From an uncultured Hyphomicrobiales bacterium (GTDB lineage: Bacteria; Pseudomonadota; Alphaproteobacteria; Rhizobiales; Ancalomicrobiaceae), in NCBI GenBank assembly GCA_903930435.1, contig CAIYYN010000049.1, forward strand, positions 1 through 64,000: a stretch of 64,000 nucleotides of DNA. Reading direction: 5' to 3'. Made by a program: the position numbers and the translations under genes. Below the pieces are notes generated by a model. It saw only the letters and a program-made list of their open reading frames with translations. It was not told the origin of the DNA and made no database searches. How positions within the stretch are numbered: the stretch's first letter is position 1; each line of letters starts with the position of its first letter. This document shows, piece by piece, positions 16,864 to 25,469 of this stretch.

Positions 16864-17433
16864 ATGCAAGCGTCAAGTGAAGCGGACAGACAGCATCTTG
16901 TCTCTCTGCTCGGTCGGATCGCAGATGGCGACCGCCTCGCCTTTCAGGATCTTTATGCGCGAACCTCGGCGAAACTCTATGGGGTCGCCCTGCGTATCTT
17001 GGCTGAGGAAGCACTCGCCCGCGACGTGCTTCAGGAGGCCTATGTGAAAATCTGGCAGAAAGCATCCGACTTTCAATCTGCGCAGGGATCGCCGATCACC
17101 TGGATGGCAACGATCGTGCGTAATCGCGCGCTCGACGAGGTGCGCAAGGCGAAGCCGATCTCTATGTCCAGCATGGGCGACGATGGTGCGGATCTTGATT
17201 TTGCGGCTGAAACAGAGCATCCGCTGGATGGTCGCGAGCGATCGGAGGAGCTGCGCAGATTGATGCAATGCCTTGGTGGACTTGACGAAGAGCGTCGACA
17301 GATTGTCCTGCTCGCCTATTATCGCGGGATGAGCCGCGAGGACTTGTCGCGTCGTTTTGGCCGCCCCGTGCCAACCATCAAGACCTGGTTGCATCGCAGC
17401 CTCGCCCAGTTGAAGGGATGTCTGCAATCATGA
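16864..17433 (+). CDS. ECF-family RNA polymerase sigma factor (SigK-like)
   Basis: Group 4 sigma factor of 189 residues. Region 2 spans about residues 25-95 (LYARTSAKLYGVALRIL, ARDVLQEAYVKIWQKA, NRALDEVRK) and region 4 about residues 130-185 (LDEERRQIVLLAYYRGMSRE, then VPTIKTWLHRSLAQLK). It is cotranscribed with an RskA-type anti-sigma factor through an ATGA overlap, so release from that membrane protein should activate it. A possible promoter, CGATCC at 16793-16798 and TAAGCA at 16818-16823, resembles the TGATCC/TAAGA elements of RpoE-type ECF promoters and might allow autoregulation; this is weak. A fasciclin gene nearby is a plausible target. Confidence 0.92.
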   Translation: MQASSEADRQHLVSLLGRIADGDRLAFQDLYARTSAKLYGVALRILAEEALARDVLQEAYVKIWQKASDFQSAQGSPITWMATIVRNRALDEVRKAKPISMSSMGDDGADLDFAAETEHPLDGRERSEELRRLMQCLGGLDEERRQIVLLAYYRGMSREDLSRRFGRPVPTIKTWLHRSLAQLKGCLQS

Positions 17434-18167
17434 TCGACCCCGCAGAAATCGATGAACTGGCTGGCGAATACGTGCTCGGCACCCTTGATGCAAGCGAGCG
17501 TCGCTCGGTCGAGCAACAGCGTGGCGCGGACAAGGCCCTTGATGCCGCAATCATCGCCTGGGAGCTTCGGCTTCAGCCACTCAATGAGCTGACGCCGGAG
17601 GTGCAGCCGCCCGCCGATCTCTTTGCCGCAATCGAACGACGGCTCGCGGAAACTGCTGCTTCAACGGTCATCCCCTATTCAGCGATGGCGCCCACTGCCG
17701 AGATCATCGCGCTGAAGGGCAGGGTGCGGCGCTGGCAGATCGGGACGCTGGTCTCCGGGCTGCTGGCGGCGTCACTGGCAGGCTTTATCGTGCTGAAGCC
17801 GCAATCGCCGCTGCCGGAACAGTCGCAATTTGTGGCGGTCCTCCAGAAGGATGCCGTGTCGCCCGCCTTCGTCGTGTCCGTCGATATCGCGACGCGGCAG
17901 CTGACCGTTCGGCAGGTCGCCGCCGATAAGCTGACCGGCAAATCCTATGAGCTCTGGCTCATCAACGCGTCGCTGAAGGCTCCTAAATCGCTGGGCGTGG
18001 TACACGATTCCGGCTTTACGCGCGGCGTGACCCTGGCGGCCTATTCGCCTGATGTCGTGGAAAGCTCGGTGCTGGCCGTCACACTTGAGCCGGAAGGCGG
18101 CTCGCCGTCAGGTTCACCCACAGGCCCGGTCGTCTTCTCGGGCAAGCTGGTGCAGGCAACGCCTTGA
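17430..18167 (+). CDS. RskA-type membrane anti-sigma factor
   Basis: Holds the upstream ECF sigma factor inactive at the membrane. The 245 residues show an N-terminal cytoplasmic sigma-binding part (DELAGEYVLGTLDASERR is characteristic), one membrane segment near residues 98-117 (LVSGLLAASLAGFIVL) and a periplasmic RskA domain (GKSYELWLINASLKAPKSLG). No zinc-binding HxxxCxxC motif is present, so this is not the ChrR/ZAS type. The ATG overlaps the sigma stop by four bases. RskA-type factors are usually inactivated by regulated proteolysis; the signal here is unknown. Confidence 0.9.
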   Translation: MIDPAEIDELAGEYVLGTLDASERRSVEQQRGADKALDAAIIAWELRLQPLNELTPEVQPPADLFAAIERRLAETAASTVIPYSAMAPTAEIIALKGRVRRWQIGTLVSGLLAASLAGFIVLKPQSPLPEQSQFVAVLQKDAVSPAFVVSVDIATRQLTVRQVAADKLTGKSYELWLINASLKAPKSLGVVHDSGFTRGVTLAAYSPDVVESSVLAVTLEPEGGSPSGSPTGPVVFSGKLVQATP

Positions 18168-18189
18168 GGCGAGTCTCGCCGGTATCAAT

Positions 18190-18219
18190 CTCCGGGTGGC
18201 GGATAACCGTCACCCGGAG
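18190..18219. terminator. Hairpin between the anti-sigma and ridA genes
   Basis: CTCCGGGTG and CACCCGGAG form a perfect 9-bp stem, extended by CGG/CCG after one G-T wobble, around loop ATAA. It lies between two converging genes. There is no T-run directly after it, so it may be a weak or bidirectional terminator or an RNA-stabilising structure. Confidence 0.5.
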
Positions 18220-18245
18220 CGAGAACCCGAAATGGAACCCAAGAC

Positions 18246-18596
18246 TTACTTCGCGACGATCATGCCGATTTCGACGGAGTAGTCCGGCGAGGCGAGCTTG
18301 GACTCGACCGTTGCACGGGCCGGAGTATGGCCAGCCGGGATCCAGGATTCCCAAACAGCATTCATTTCGGCAAAGGTGCCCATATCCGTCAGCCAGATGG
18401 TGGTCGAGAGGATCTTGGTCTTGTCGGAGCCAGCCTTGGCAAGCAGCGCATCGATATTGGCGAGAATGTTCTTCGTTTGCTCGGTTACCGACTTACCCGG
18501 CGCGCCCGAGGCGACCTGACCGGCCAGATAAACGGTGTTGCCGTGGACAACGGCCTGGCTCATGCGCGGGCCAACTTCGATGCGTTCAATGCTCAT
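18246..18596 (-). CDS. RidA-family protein (enamine/imine deaminase-like)
   Basis: A 116-residue RidA (YjgF/YER057c/UK114) family protein. Members with the conserved Arg hydrolyse reactive enamine/imine intermediates from PLP enzymes to 2-keto acids. Here the core GNTVYLAGQVAS and the C-terminal block GHTPARATVESKLASPDY are present; the Arg in PARATVES corresponds to the catalytic arginine of active RidA. Length fits the RidA2-like group (RMSQAVVHGNTVY near the N-terminus). ATG at 18596 preceded by AAGGAGAC. Transcribed convergently to the anti-sigma gene and divergently from fasciclin. Confidence 0.9.
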   Translation of the reverse strand: MSIERIEVGPRMSQAVVHGNTVYLAGQVASGAPGKSVTEQTKNILANIDALLAKAGSDKTKILSTTIWLTDMGTFAEMNAVWESWIPAGHTPARATVESKLASPDYSVEIGMIVAK

Positions 18597-18850
18597 GGAC
18601 TGTCTCCTTGAAAGATTGCGCCCCTTCGTAGCGAGAGAGTCCCCGAACCTCAAGGCCTCATCCGGGCGAAGGCGCGCCTGACTGGCGGATACCAGACGTC
18701 CGGCGGCCAAAAAAATCGCACACCCTCTGAAACCTTCCGAAACCGGGCCCGTAACTCTCCCCGAAGATCGAGCACAGAGCCTCGGTCGAGGTCCCCGGCA
18801 AGCCCGGTATTCAACCGGGTGCGCCCATGTCAAACAGAGGGAAAAGCGTC

Positions 18851-19414
18851 ATGTCGAACTTTGTCAGCAAGCTCATTTCATCCGCAGCCATCACCACCGT
18901 CATGCTCGGCAGCATTGCCCTGGCCGCGACTGCCGATCCGGATGTCGGTGGCGCACCGATGTATCCGACCAAGAATATCGTGGAAAATGCCGTCAACTCC
19001 CGTGACCACACCACGCTGGTCGCCGCCGTCAAGGCCGCCGGTCTCGTCGATACGCTGGAAAGCGCAGGTCCGTTCACGGTCTTCGCGCCCACCAACAAGG
19101 CCTTCGAGAAGCTGCCCGCCGGCACAGTTGAAACGCTGGTTAAGCCCGAGAACAAGGCCACCCTCACCAAGATCCTGACCTATCACGTCGTTCCCGGCAA
19201 GCTGAGCGCCGCCGACCTGATGGCCATGGTTAGGGATGGCGGCGGGCAGGCAACCCTGAAGACCGTCGAAGGCGAGACCCTCACGGTGAAGCATCGCGGC
19301 AGCCATCTCGAGCTGATCGACGCCAAGGGCGACGTCTCCATGATCACCATCAAGGACGTATTCCAGTCCAACGGCGTGATCCACGTGATCAACACGGTTC
19401 TGTTGCCGGGCTGA
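18851..19414 (+). CDS. Secreted fasciclin (FAS1) domain protein
   Basis: Exported protein of 187 residues: signal peptide (MSNFVSKLISSAAITT.. to LAATA), then one FAS1 domain with both conserved boxes, H1 (GPFTVFAPTNKAFEKLP) and H2 near the C-terminus (IIHVINTVLLP-like: VIHVINTVLLPG), plus the YHVVPG motif. Single-domain bacterial FAS1 proteins are thought to act in adhesion or envelope stress. A start 24 bases earlier is possible, but the chosen ATG has GAGGGAAAAG before it. ECF/RskA pairs with fasciclin genes close by are a recurrent arrangement, suggesting control by the nearby sigma factor; inferred. Confidence 0.92.
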   Translation: MSNFVSKLISSAAITTVMLGSIALAATADPDVGGAPMYPTKNIVENAVNSRDHTTLVAAVKAAGLVDTLESAGPFTVFAPTNKAFEKLPAGTVETLVKPENKATLTKILTYHVVPGKLSAADLMAMVRDGGGQATLKTVEGETLTVKHRGSHLELIDAKGDVSMITIKDVFQSNGVIHVINTVLLPG

Positions 19415-19437
19415 TCGATCGGTTATTTGAGATGATG

Positions 19438-19474
19438 AAGCCGTCAGCCGAGAGGCTGGCGGCTTTCAATTTTC
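19438..19474 (+). terminator. Rho-independent terminator after the fasciclin gene
   Basis: AAGCCGTCAGCC and GGCTGGCGGCTT form a 12-bp stem with one G-T wobble around loop GAGA, followed by TTCAATTTT. It lies 23 bp past the fasciclin stop. Confidence 0.8.
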
Positions 19475-19494
19475 CAAGACCGATACCTGCCAGT

Positions 19495-20358
19495 TCAACT
19501 GGGTAGCGGAATGAACTCCGTCTCTTCGGCGGGCAGGCTCATGCGACCGGCGATCCAGTCGGCCTTGGCCTGTTCGATGCGTTCCTTGCGCGAGGAAACG
19601 AAGTTCCACCAGAGGAAACGCGGGCCGAGCGGTTCGCCGCCGAGCAACATCAGCCGTGCCGGGCCGCCGACGGCGCGCAATGCCGGTTCGCCGCCCGCCT
19701 TGAAGACGAGCAGCTTGCCCTGCTCGTAGGTTTCACCTTCAAAGGCGACGCTTCCGGAGACGACATAGGCAGCGCGCTCGGCATGACCGGCTGGCATCGG
19801 GATACGTGCACCCTCAATCAAATCAACATGGGCGTAAAACAGCGGTGACAGGGTCGGTGCAGGCGAGACCAGCCCATAGGCGCTACCCGCCACCAGCCGC
19901 ATGAAGACCGAGCCATCGTCCGTCGTTGGCAGATCGGCGTCGCCGACATGGGTGAAGGTCGGGCGAGACTCTTCCTGGGCTTCCGGCAAGGCGACCCAAG
20001 CCTGCAGGCCATTGTTGAAGCTGCCGGTCGATTTCATGCTGGGGTCGGTCCGCTCGGAATGTACGATCCCGGTGCCCGCCGTCATCCAGTTCAGTTCGCC
20101 GGGACGGATCGGCTGCTTGTAGCCGAGGTTATCGCGGTGCACGAACTCGCCGTCGAACAGGAACGTCACCGTCGACAGCCCGATGTGCGGGTGCGGGCGA
20201 ACGTCGATGCCGTGACCCGGCTCGAATTGCGCCGGACCCATGTGATCGAGAAAGACGAAGGGCCCGATCATGCGTTTGGCGATGACCGGTAACATCCGGC
20301 TGACCATCAGCCCGTGCCCGAGATCCTTGCGGTGACCTTCGATGACCATTTCCAGCAT
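19495..20358 (-). CDS. Pirin family protein
   Basis: Bicupin iron protein of 287 residues. Bacterial pirins of this type include quercetin 2,3-dioxygenases and proteins of unknown role. The N-terminal cupin has the metal-binding set RPHPHIGLSTVTF (two His), later His in TGIVHSER and an acidic ligand nearby, as in active pirins; GPRFLWWNFVSSRKERIEQA near the C-terminus is typical of the family. The ATG at 20356-20358 is preceded by GAGGAG; an upstream in-frame extension of 56 residues is low-complexity and unlikely. Stands alone, convergent with fasciclin. Confidence 0.92.
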   Translation of the reverse strand: MLEMVIEGHRKDLGHGLMVSRMLPVIAKRMIGPFVFLDHMGPAQFEPGHGIDVRPHPHIGLSTVTFLFDGEFVHRDNLGYKQPIRPGELNWMTAGTGIVHSERTDPSMKSTGSFNNGLQAWVALPEAQEESRPTFTHVGDADLPTTDDGSVFMRLVAGSAYGLVSPAPTLSPLFYAHVDLIEGARIPMPAGHAERAAYVVSGSVAFEGETYEQGKLLVFKAGGEPALRAVGGPARLMLLGGEPLGPRFLWWNFVSSRKERIEQAKADWIAGRMSLPAEETEFIPLPS

Positions 20359-20840
20359 GATCGAACTCCTCTTCGGGGGCGGCGGTGTCGAATTCGGATG
20401 CGACGATCTGTCCCCACCTCGTCCACCAATCCATGGGGGATAACATAGGACCTTATCCGCGCTTTTGCATACACAGAACAACCGACGGACTGTTGCCGGA
20501 GAGTAAACAACGGAACGGACAAACAAGGGCAGCAGTTGCCGCAGTTGTGCCTATCGCGGGTTTGTGAAGGCGTGATGGAATTCGTCAGAAATCACAGCGA
20601 ATTAGAGAGAGAAACGCGCCGGAGAAGGCCTGCGGTCGTACGCGCCGACAGGCAGCAGGAACCGCAGTTCGCCACAAGGCAATTTTCTGGTGCTTTCGGC
20701 GGTTCTGACATAGGGTGATCGGAATTGGGACACATCGAGATTGCGCTTGCGCCAAGTCGCACGAGCGCCTATGGTCCAATTATATGAACGGTCGACCGAT
20801 TAATTAAATGGATCGTTTGCATCGGAGGAACCGGCAGCCC
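20359..20840. other. Intergenic region between pirin and the carboxylase operon
   Basis: About 480 bp with divergent genes on both sides. Apart from the palindrome at 20787-20801 I see no gene or RNA. Short open frames here have no ribosome binding site or family resemblance. Confidence 0.5.
20787..20801 (+). promoter_or_regulatory. Palindrome before the leucine-type operon, possible TetR-family operator
   Basis: AACGGTCGACCGATT contains the perfect 10-bp palindrome CGGTCGACCG (20789-20798), 43 bp before the chosen ATG of the carboxylase beta gene. ACCG/CGGT-based palindromes are common for TetR-family repressors of acyl-CoA metabolism. No TetR or MerR regulator gene is in the neighbourhood, so the binding protein is unknown. 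Confidence 0.4.
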
Positions 20841-22448
20841 ATGTCCATTCTGGCGTCGAAAATGGATGTCCGCTCGAACGCGTTTGCGGAAAATACGCAA
20901 GCGATGCAGGCACTTGTCGCCGATCTCCAGGAGAAGCTGGCGACGGTTGCGCTCGGCGGCAGTGCCGAATCCCGTGCCCGGCATCAGGCGCGTGGCAAGC
21001 TTCTGGCGCGTGATCGCATTGATCTGCTGCTCGATCCCGGCACGCCATTCCTTGAAATAGCACCGCTGGCTGCCCATGATCTCTACGGCGGAGATGTGCC
21101 ATCTGCCAGTCTAGTCGCCGGTATTGGGCGCATTGCGGGCCGGGAGTGCGTTGTCGTCGCCAATGATGCAACGATCAAGGGTGGTACCTACTATCCGATG
21201 ACAGTCAAGAAACACCTGCGGGCACAGGATGTGGCGCGCGATAACAATCTGCCGTGCATTTATCTTGTTGACTCAGGTGGCGCATTTCTTCCTCAGCAGG
21301 ATGAAATATTTCCGGACGAAAAGCATTTTGGCCGGATCTTCTACAATCAGGCCCAGATGTCAGCGGCGGGAATCCCCCAGATCGCCGTGGTCATGGGGTC
21401 ATGCACTGCGGGCGGTGCCTATGTCCCGGCCATGTGCGACGAGAGTATTATCGTTCAAAATCAAGGCACTATCTTCCTCGGTGGGCCACCGTTGGTCAAG
21501 GCCGCAACCGGTGAAGTGGTCAGCGCCGAAGACCTCGGTGGTGCCGATGTCCATTCGCGCCAGTCCGGCGTGACCGACCACATGGCCGCCAATGATGCGG
21601 AAGCCCTTGGAATTGCGAGGAAAATTGTCGGCAATCTCAATCGGCCCCGTCCGCAATCGCTCGAATTGCGCCCGCCAGCCGATCCGCTGCTTCCCGCTGA
21701 AGACCTCTATGGATTGATACCGTCAGACCCACGCATACCCTATGATGTACGCGACGTGATCGCCCGCCTGGTCGATGGCTCGGAGTTTGACGAATTCAAG
21801 GCTCTCTATGGGACGACCCTTGTGACCGGCTTTGCCCATATCTGGGGGCATCCCGTCGGGATTGTTGCCAATAACGGCATCCTGTTTTCCGAGAGCGCGC
21901 TCAAGGGTGCGCACTTCATCGAGTTGTGCAGCCAGCGCAATATCCCGTTGATCTTCTTGCAGAATATTACCGGATTCATGGTCGGACGGAAGTATGAGTC
22001 CGGCGGAATTGCCAAGGATGGTGCCAAGCTGGTGACGGCGGTCGCCACCACTAATGTGCCCAAATACACCGTTGTCATCGGTGGATCCTATGGGGCTGGC
22101 AATTATGGAATGTGTGGCCGCGCCTATGCGCCACGCTTCCTGTGGATGTGGCCCAACGCGCGCATTTCCGTCATGGGCGGCGAGCAGGCGGCCAGCGTGC
22201 TCAGCCTCCTTCGTCGCGATGCCATTGAATCCAAAGGCGGTTCCTGGTCAGCCGAGGAAGAGGATGCCTTCAAGGCTCCGATCCGCAAGCAGTATGAAAC
22301 CCAGGGCAATCCCTATTATGCGACTGCCCGCCTATGGGATGACGGGATCATCGATCCCGCCGATACCCGTCTGGTGCTTGGCCTTGCCCTTTCCGCCGGG
22401 ACCAATGCCCCGATCCAGCCAACCAGGTTCGGCTTGTTCCGGATGTGA
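20841..22448 (+). CDS. mccB: Methylcrotonyl-CoA carboxylase, carboxyltransferase (beta) subunit
   Basis: Transfers CO2 from carboxybiotin to 3-methylcrotonyl-CoA in leucine breakdown. The 535 residues have the acyl-CoA carboxylase carboxyltransferase fold: [20 protein letters not shown] in the N-terminal half, [31 protein letters not shown], and [17 protein letters not shown] with MGGEQAA in the C-terminal half. These match methylcrotonyl more closely than propionyl subunits, and HMG-CoA lyase in the same operon supports leucine. The ATG at 20841 has GGAGG upstream; one at 20808 would add 11 unusual residues. A geranyl-CoA carboxylase cannot be excluded. Confidence 0.92.
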   Translation: MSILASKMDVRSNAFAENTQAMQALVADLQEKLATVALGGSAESRARHQARGKLLARDRIDLLLDPGTPFLEIAPLAAHDLYGGDVPSASLVAGIGRIAGRECVVVANDATIKGGTYYPMTVKKHLRAQDVARDNNLPCIYLVDSGGAFLPQQDEIFPDEKHFGRIFYNQAQMSAAGIPQIAVVMGSCTAGGAYVPAMCDESIIVQNQGTIFLGGPPLVKAATGEVVSAEDLGGADVHSRQSGVTDHMAANDAEALGIARKIVGNLNRPRPQSLELRPPADPLLPAEDLYGLIPSDPRIPYDVRDVIARLVDGSEFDEFKALYGTTLVTGFAHIWGHPVGIVANNGILFSESALKGAHFIELCSQRNIPLIFLQNITGFMVGRKYESGGIAKDGAKLVTAVATTNVPKYTVVIGGSYGAGNYGMCGRAYAPRFLWMWPNARISVMGGEQAASVLSLLRRDAIESKGGSWSAEEEDAFKAPIRKQYETQGNPYYATARLWDDGIIDPADTRLVLGLALSAGTNAPIQPTRFGLFRM

Positions 22449-22457
22449 GGATTAGAC

Positions 22458-24482
22458 ATGTCCGTCAACAGGTTATCAGGTCTCCTCACGCGCCGCTTCG
22501 ACAAGTTGCTGATCGCCAACCGGGGCGAAATCGCCTGCCGGATCATCCGGACGGCACGGGCGCTCGGGATCAGGACAGTCGCCGTCTATTCCGATGCCGA
22601 CGCCAGTGCCCAGCACGTGCTGCAGGCCGACGAGGCTATCCGGTTGGGTCCGGCCCCGGCACGCGACAGTTACCTGCGCGCCGATCTCATCATCGCGGCG
22701 GCCAAGGCGACCGGTGCCGGCGCGATCCATCCCGGTTACGGATTTCTCTCGGAAAATGAAGGCTTTGCGGCTGAGTGCCTCGCCAATGACATTGTCTTTG
22801 TCGGGCCGCCGATTGAGGCGATCAGGGCGATGGGATCGAAGTCGGAAGCCAAGAAGCTGATGGAAGGCTCTGGCGTCCCGCTGGTTCCGGGCTACCATGG
22901 CGACGCGCAGGACATCGAAACACTCACTGCTGCGGCTTCCACGATCGGCTATCCCGTGCTCATCAAGGCGTCGGCTGGTGGTGGCGGCAAGGGCATGCGC
23001 ATCGTGAGCGATGCCGCCGGGCTGGTCGAGGCGGTGGCCGGGGCAAAGCGGGAAGCCAAGGCGTCCTTTGGCGATGACCATGTCTTGATTGAGAAATATC
23101 TGACCAGGCCACGCCATATCGAAGTGCAGGTGTTTGGCGACAGTCAGGGCAATGTCGTGTCGCTGTTCGAGCGGGAGTGCACCCTGCAACGGCGACACCA
23201 GAAGGTCATCGAGGAAGCGCCTTCAGCAAAACTGACGAGGGATCAACGAGATAGCATCCAGGCGGCAGCGCGCGCAGCCGCCCGCTCGATCGGCTACGTT
23301 GGCGCCGGAACCGTCGAGTTCATCGCCGAGGGAGATGCATTCTATTTCATCGAAATGAATACGCGGCTCCAGGTCGAGCACCCGGTCACGGAGGCGATCA
23401 CCGGTCAGGATCTCGTCGAATGGCAGTTGAAAGTCGCCTTTGGGGAAGCCCTGCCTCTGGCTCAGGAGCTGATCACGGCGACCGGACACGCCTTTGAAGT
23501 TCGCATCTATGCGGAAGATCCGGATCGCGGCTTCCTGCCGTCGATCGGGCGAATTCACCATTGGCGTCAACCGGATACGACGGCGGGTGTGCGGGTCGAT
23601 ACGGGGTTTGTCGAGGGTGATACGATCACACCCAACTACGATCCGATGCTGGCAAAACTCGTTGTGTGGGGGCCGGATCGACTGGCGGCGCTTGACCGGA
23701 TGGCGGATGCATTGACCCGGTTTGAGATCGGCGGTGTCACCACCAACATCGCCTTCCTGTCACGCCTGATCGCCCATCCGCTTGTTCGCAGGGGCGACAT
23801 GGATACCGGCCTGATCGAACGCGATCTGACAACACTTGTTTCCGGGTCGGCGGACCTCACGCCACCGGATCTGGCGGCAGCGGTCGCAGCCTGTCTGGTT
23901 CGTGAAGACGCCAGCAGAAACAAGGGTTTGTCTCCCTGGGACCGGGCAGGGGCCTGGATGCTGGCGGGTCAACGCAGACGCGCCTTCAGTTTTCGCACCG
24001 GTTCGGCAACAGTCGGTGCGTCCCTCGTCTATGCGGGCCAATCCAAGGGTCTCATGATCGAGATCAATGGGATAGCTCAGCCATTCCGTTACTTTGCCAG
24101 CGAAGCCGGACTGGACGTGTTTCTCGATGGGCGCAAGAGCCGCGTGTCGGCTGTCTGGGACAAGCGCGAGCTTGGGCTGACAACCGCGAACGGCACCTTC
24201 AAGCTGCACTGGATCGATCCCTATGTCATTGAAGGGACTGACTCCTTGGGTGCAGATCGGTTCACGGCTCCGATGCCGGGTGCGGTCACGCGCATCCTGA
24301 TCGAGCCGGGTAGTCCGGTCAGCAAGGGCGATGCAGTGCTGGTGATCGAGGCAATGAAGATGGAACACACACTGCGGGCACCAGTCACCGGCAAGCTGGT
24401 ATCGCTCGCCTGTTCGGTTGGCAGCTTTGTCGATGAAGGCATTGTTCTGGGTGTATTCGAGGCAATCGTTGACGCATCATGA
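22458..24482 (+). CDS. mccA: Methylcrotonyl-CoA carboxylase, biotin-containing (alpha) subunit
   Basis: Carries out ATP-dependent carboxylation of its own biotin. The 674 residues hold a biotin carboxylase (KLLIANRGEIACRIIRTAR at the N-terminus, ATP-grasp loop KASAGGGGKGMR near residue 175, FIEMNTRLQVEHPVTE near residue 295), a linker/BT region, and a C-terminal biotinyl domain with the attachment motif EAMKMEH near residue 633. It starts nine bases after the beta subunit and is followed 16 bases later by HMG-CoA lyase, so the three form one operon. Confidence 0.93.
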   Translation: MSVNRLSGLLTRRFDKLLIANRGEIACRIIRTARALGIRTVAVYSDADASAQHVLQADEAIRLGPAPARDSYLRADLIIAAAKATGAGAIHPGYGFLSENEGFAAECLANDIVFVGPPIEAIRAMGSKSEAKKLMEGSGVPLVPGYHGDAQDIETLTAAASTIGYPVLIKASAGGGGKGMRIVSDAAGLVEAVAGAKREAKASFGDDHVLIEKYLTRPRHIEVQVFGDSQGNVVSLFERECTLQRRHQKVIEEAPSAKLTRDQRDSIQAAARAAARSIGYVGAGTVEFIAEGDAFYFIEMNTRLQVEHPVTEAITGQDLVEWQLKVAFGEALPLAQELITATGHAFEVRIYAEDPDRGFLPSIGRIHHWRQPDTTAGVRVDTGFVEGDTITPNYDPMLAKLVVWGPDRLAALDRMADALTRFEIGGVTTNIAFLSRLIAHPLVRRGDMDTGLIERDLTTLVSGSADLTPPDLAAAVAACLVREDASRNKGLSPWDRAGAWMLAGQRRRAFSFRTGSATVGASLVYAGQSKGLMIEINGIAQPFRYFASEAGLDVFLDGRKSRVSAVWDKRELGLTTANGTFKLHWIDPYVIEGTDSLGADRFTAPMPGAVTRILIEPGSPVSKGDAVLVIEAMKMEHTLRAPVTGKLVSLACSVGSFVDEGIVLGVFEAIVDAS

Positions 24483-24498
24483 TCGATAGGGGCAAGTG

Positions 24499-25413
24499 AT
24501 GAGCAAGGTTCGGATTGTTGAAGTCGGTCCCCGCGACGGTCTTCAGAATGAGGCTCAGCTTATTACACCGTTCGATCGGATCGAATTGATTGAACGATTG
24601 ATCTCGGCAGGCCTTTCGACAATCGAAGTAGGAAGCTTTGTCTCTGCAAAATGGGTTCCCCAGATGGCTGGAACCGATGATGTTCTGCGCGCCTTTATTG
24701 ACAGGACGGATCTGAGCCTGCCGGTTCTGGTCCCCAACGAAATGGGACTGGATGCCGCGCTCCTGGCTGGTGCACGAGAGATCGCGGTCTTTGCTGCAGC
24801 ATCTGAAACCTTCTCCAAGAAGAATATCAATTGCACGATCGCGCAGTCGATCGACCGGTTTCGTCCCGTCGTGTCGCGGGCGCGCGAGCATGGGTTGAAA
24901 GTCCGGGGTTATATTTCCTGTGTGCTTGGCTGCCCTTACGAAGGCGACGTGCCTGTCAGCCAAGTGACTGACGTCGCGGAACAATTGCATGATCTCGGGT
25001 GTTATGAAATCTCGCTAGGCGACACGATTGGGGTCGGCACACCGGGCAAGGCCAGGGAACTTGTCCACGCGGTCGGGACGATAGTGCCGATTGAGCGGAT
25101 CGCGGTCCATTTCCACGACACCTACGGTCAAGCGCTCGCCAATATTTATGCCAGTCTGGAAGCAGGGGTGCGGGTCGTCGATGCCTCCGTTGCGGGCCTT
25201 GGCGGGTGTCCCTATGCAAAGGGCGCTTCCGGCAATGTCGCGACCGAAGATCTTGTCTATATGCTCAATGGGTTAGGGATTTTGACGGGCGTTGACCTTG
25301 ATCGATTGATCGATGTCGCCGTCTGGATTTCAGCAGAATTGGGTAAGCCAATCGGCAGTAGGGTCGGCAAGGCAATGGCGGGCGATCGTCCAGCATCAGT
25401 TGCACGCGACTGA
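24499..25413 (+). CDS. mvaB: Hydroxymethylglutaryl-CoA lyase
   Basis: Splits HMG-CoA to acetoacetate and acetyl-CoA, the last step of leucine breakdown. The 304-residue TIM barrel shows VEVGPRDGLQNE at the N-terminus (catalytic Arg, Asp), VLGCPYEGDV, HFHDTYGQALAN (metal-binding His pair) and GLGGCPYAKGASGN, which contains the catalytic cysteine of HMG-CoA lyases. GTG three bases upstream is an alternative start. With mccB and mccA it covers the lower leucine pathway; isovaleryl-CoA dehydrogenase and the enoyl hydratase that complete the pathway are not in the window. Confidence 0.93.
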   Translation: MSKVRIVEVGPRDGLQNEAQLITPFDRIELIERLISAGLSTIEVGSFVSAKWVPQMAGTDDVLRAFIDRTDLSLPVLVPNEMGLDAALLAGAREIAVFAAASETFSKKNINCTIAQSIDRFRPVVSRAREHGLKVRGYISCVLGCPYEGDVPVSQVTDVAEQLHDLGCYEISLGDTIGVGTPGKARELVHAVGTIVPIERIAVHFHDTYGQALANIYASLEAGVRVVDASVAGLGGCPYAKGASGNVATEDLVYMLNGLGILTGVDLDRLIDVAVWISAELGKPIGSRVGKAMAGDRPASVARD

Positions 25414-25469
25414 TGGGACATGTGCGAATGTCTTGGTCAATCAAACAGGTTGGGGACACTTGAGCCGGT

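Noticed and set aside
20536-20718. 60-aa frame in the pirin-carboxylase gap
   Set aside because: No start signals and no resemblance to known proteins.
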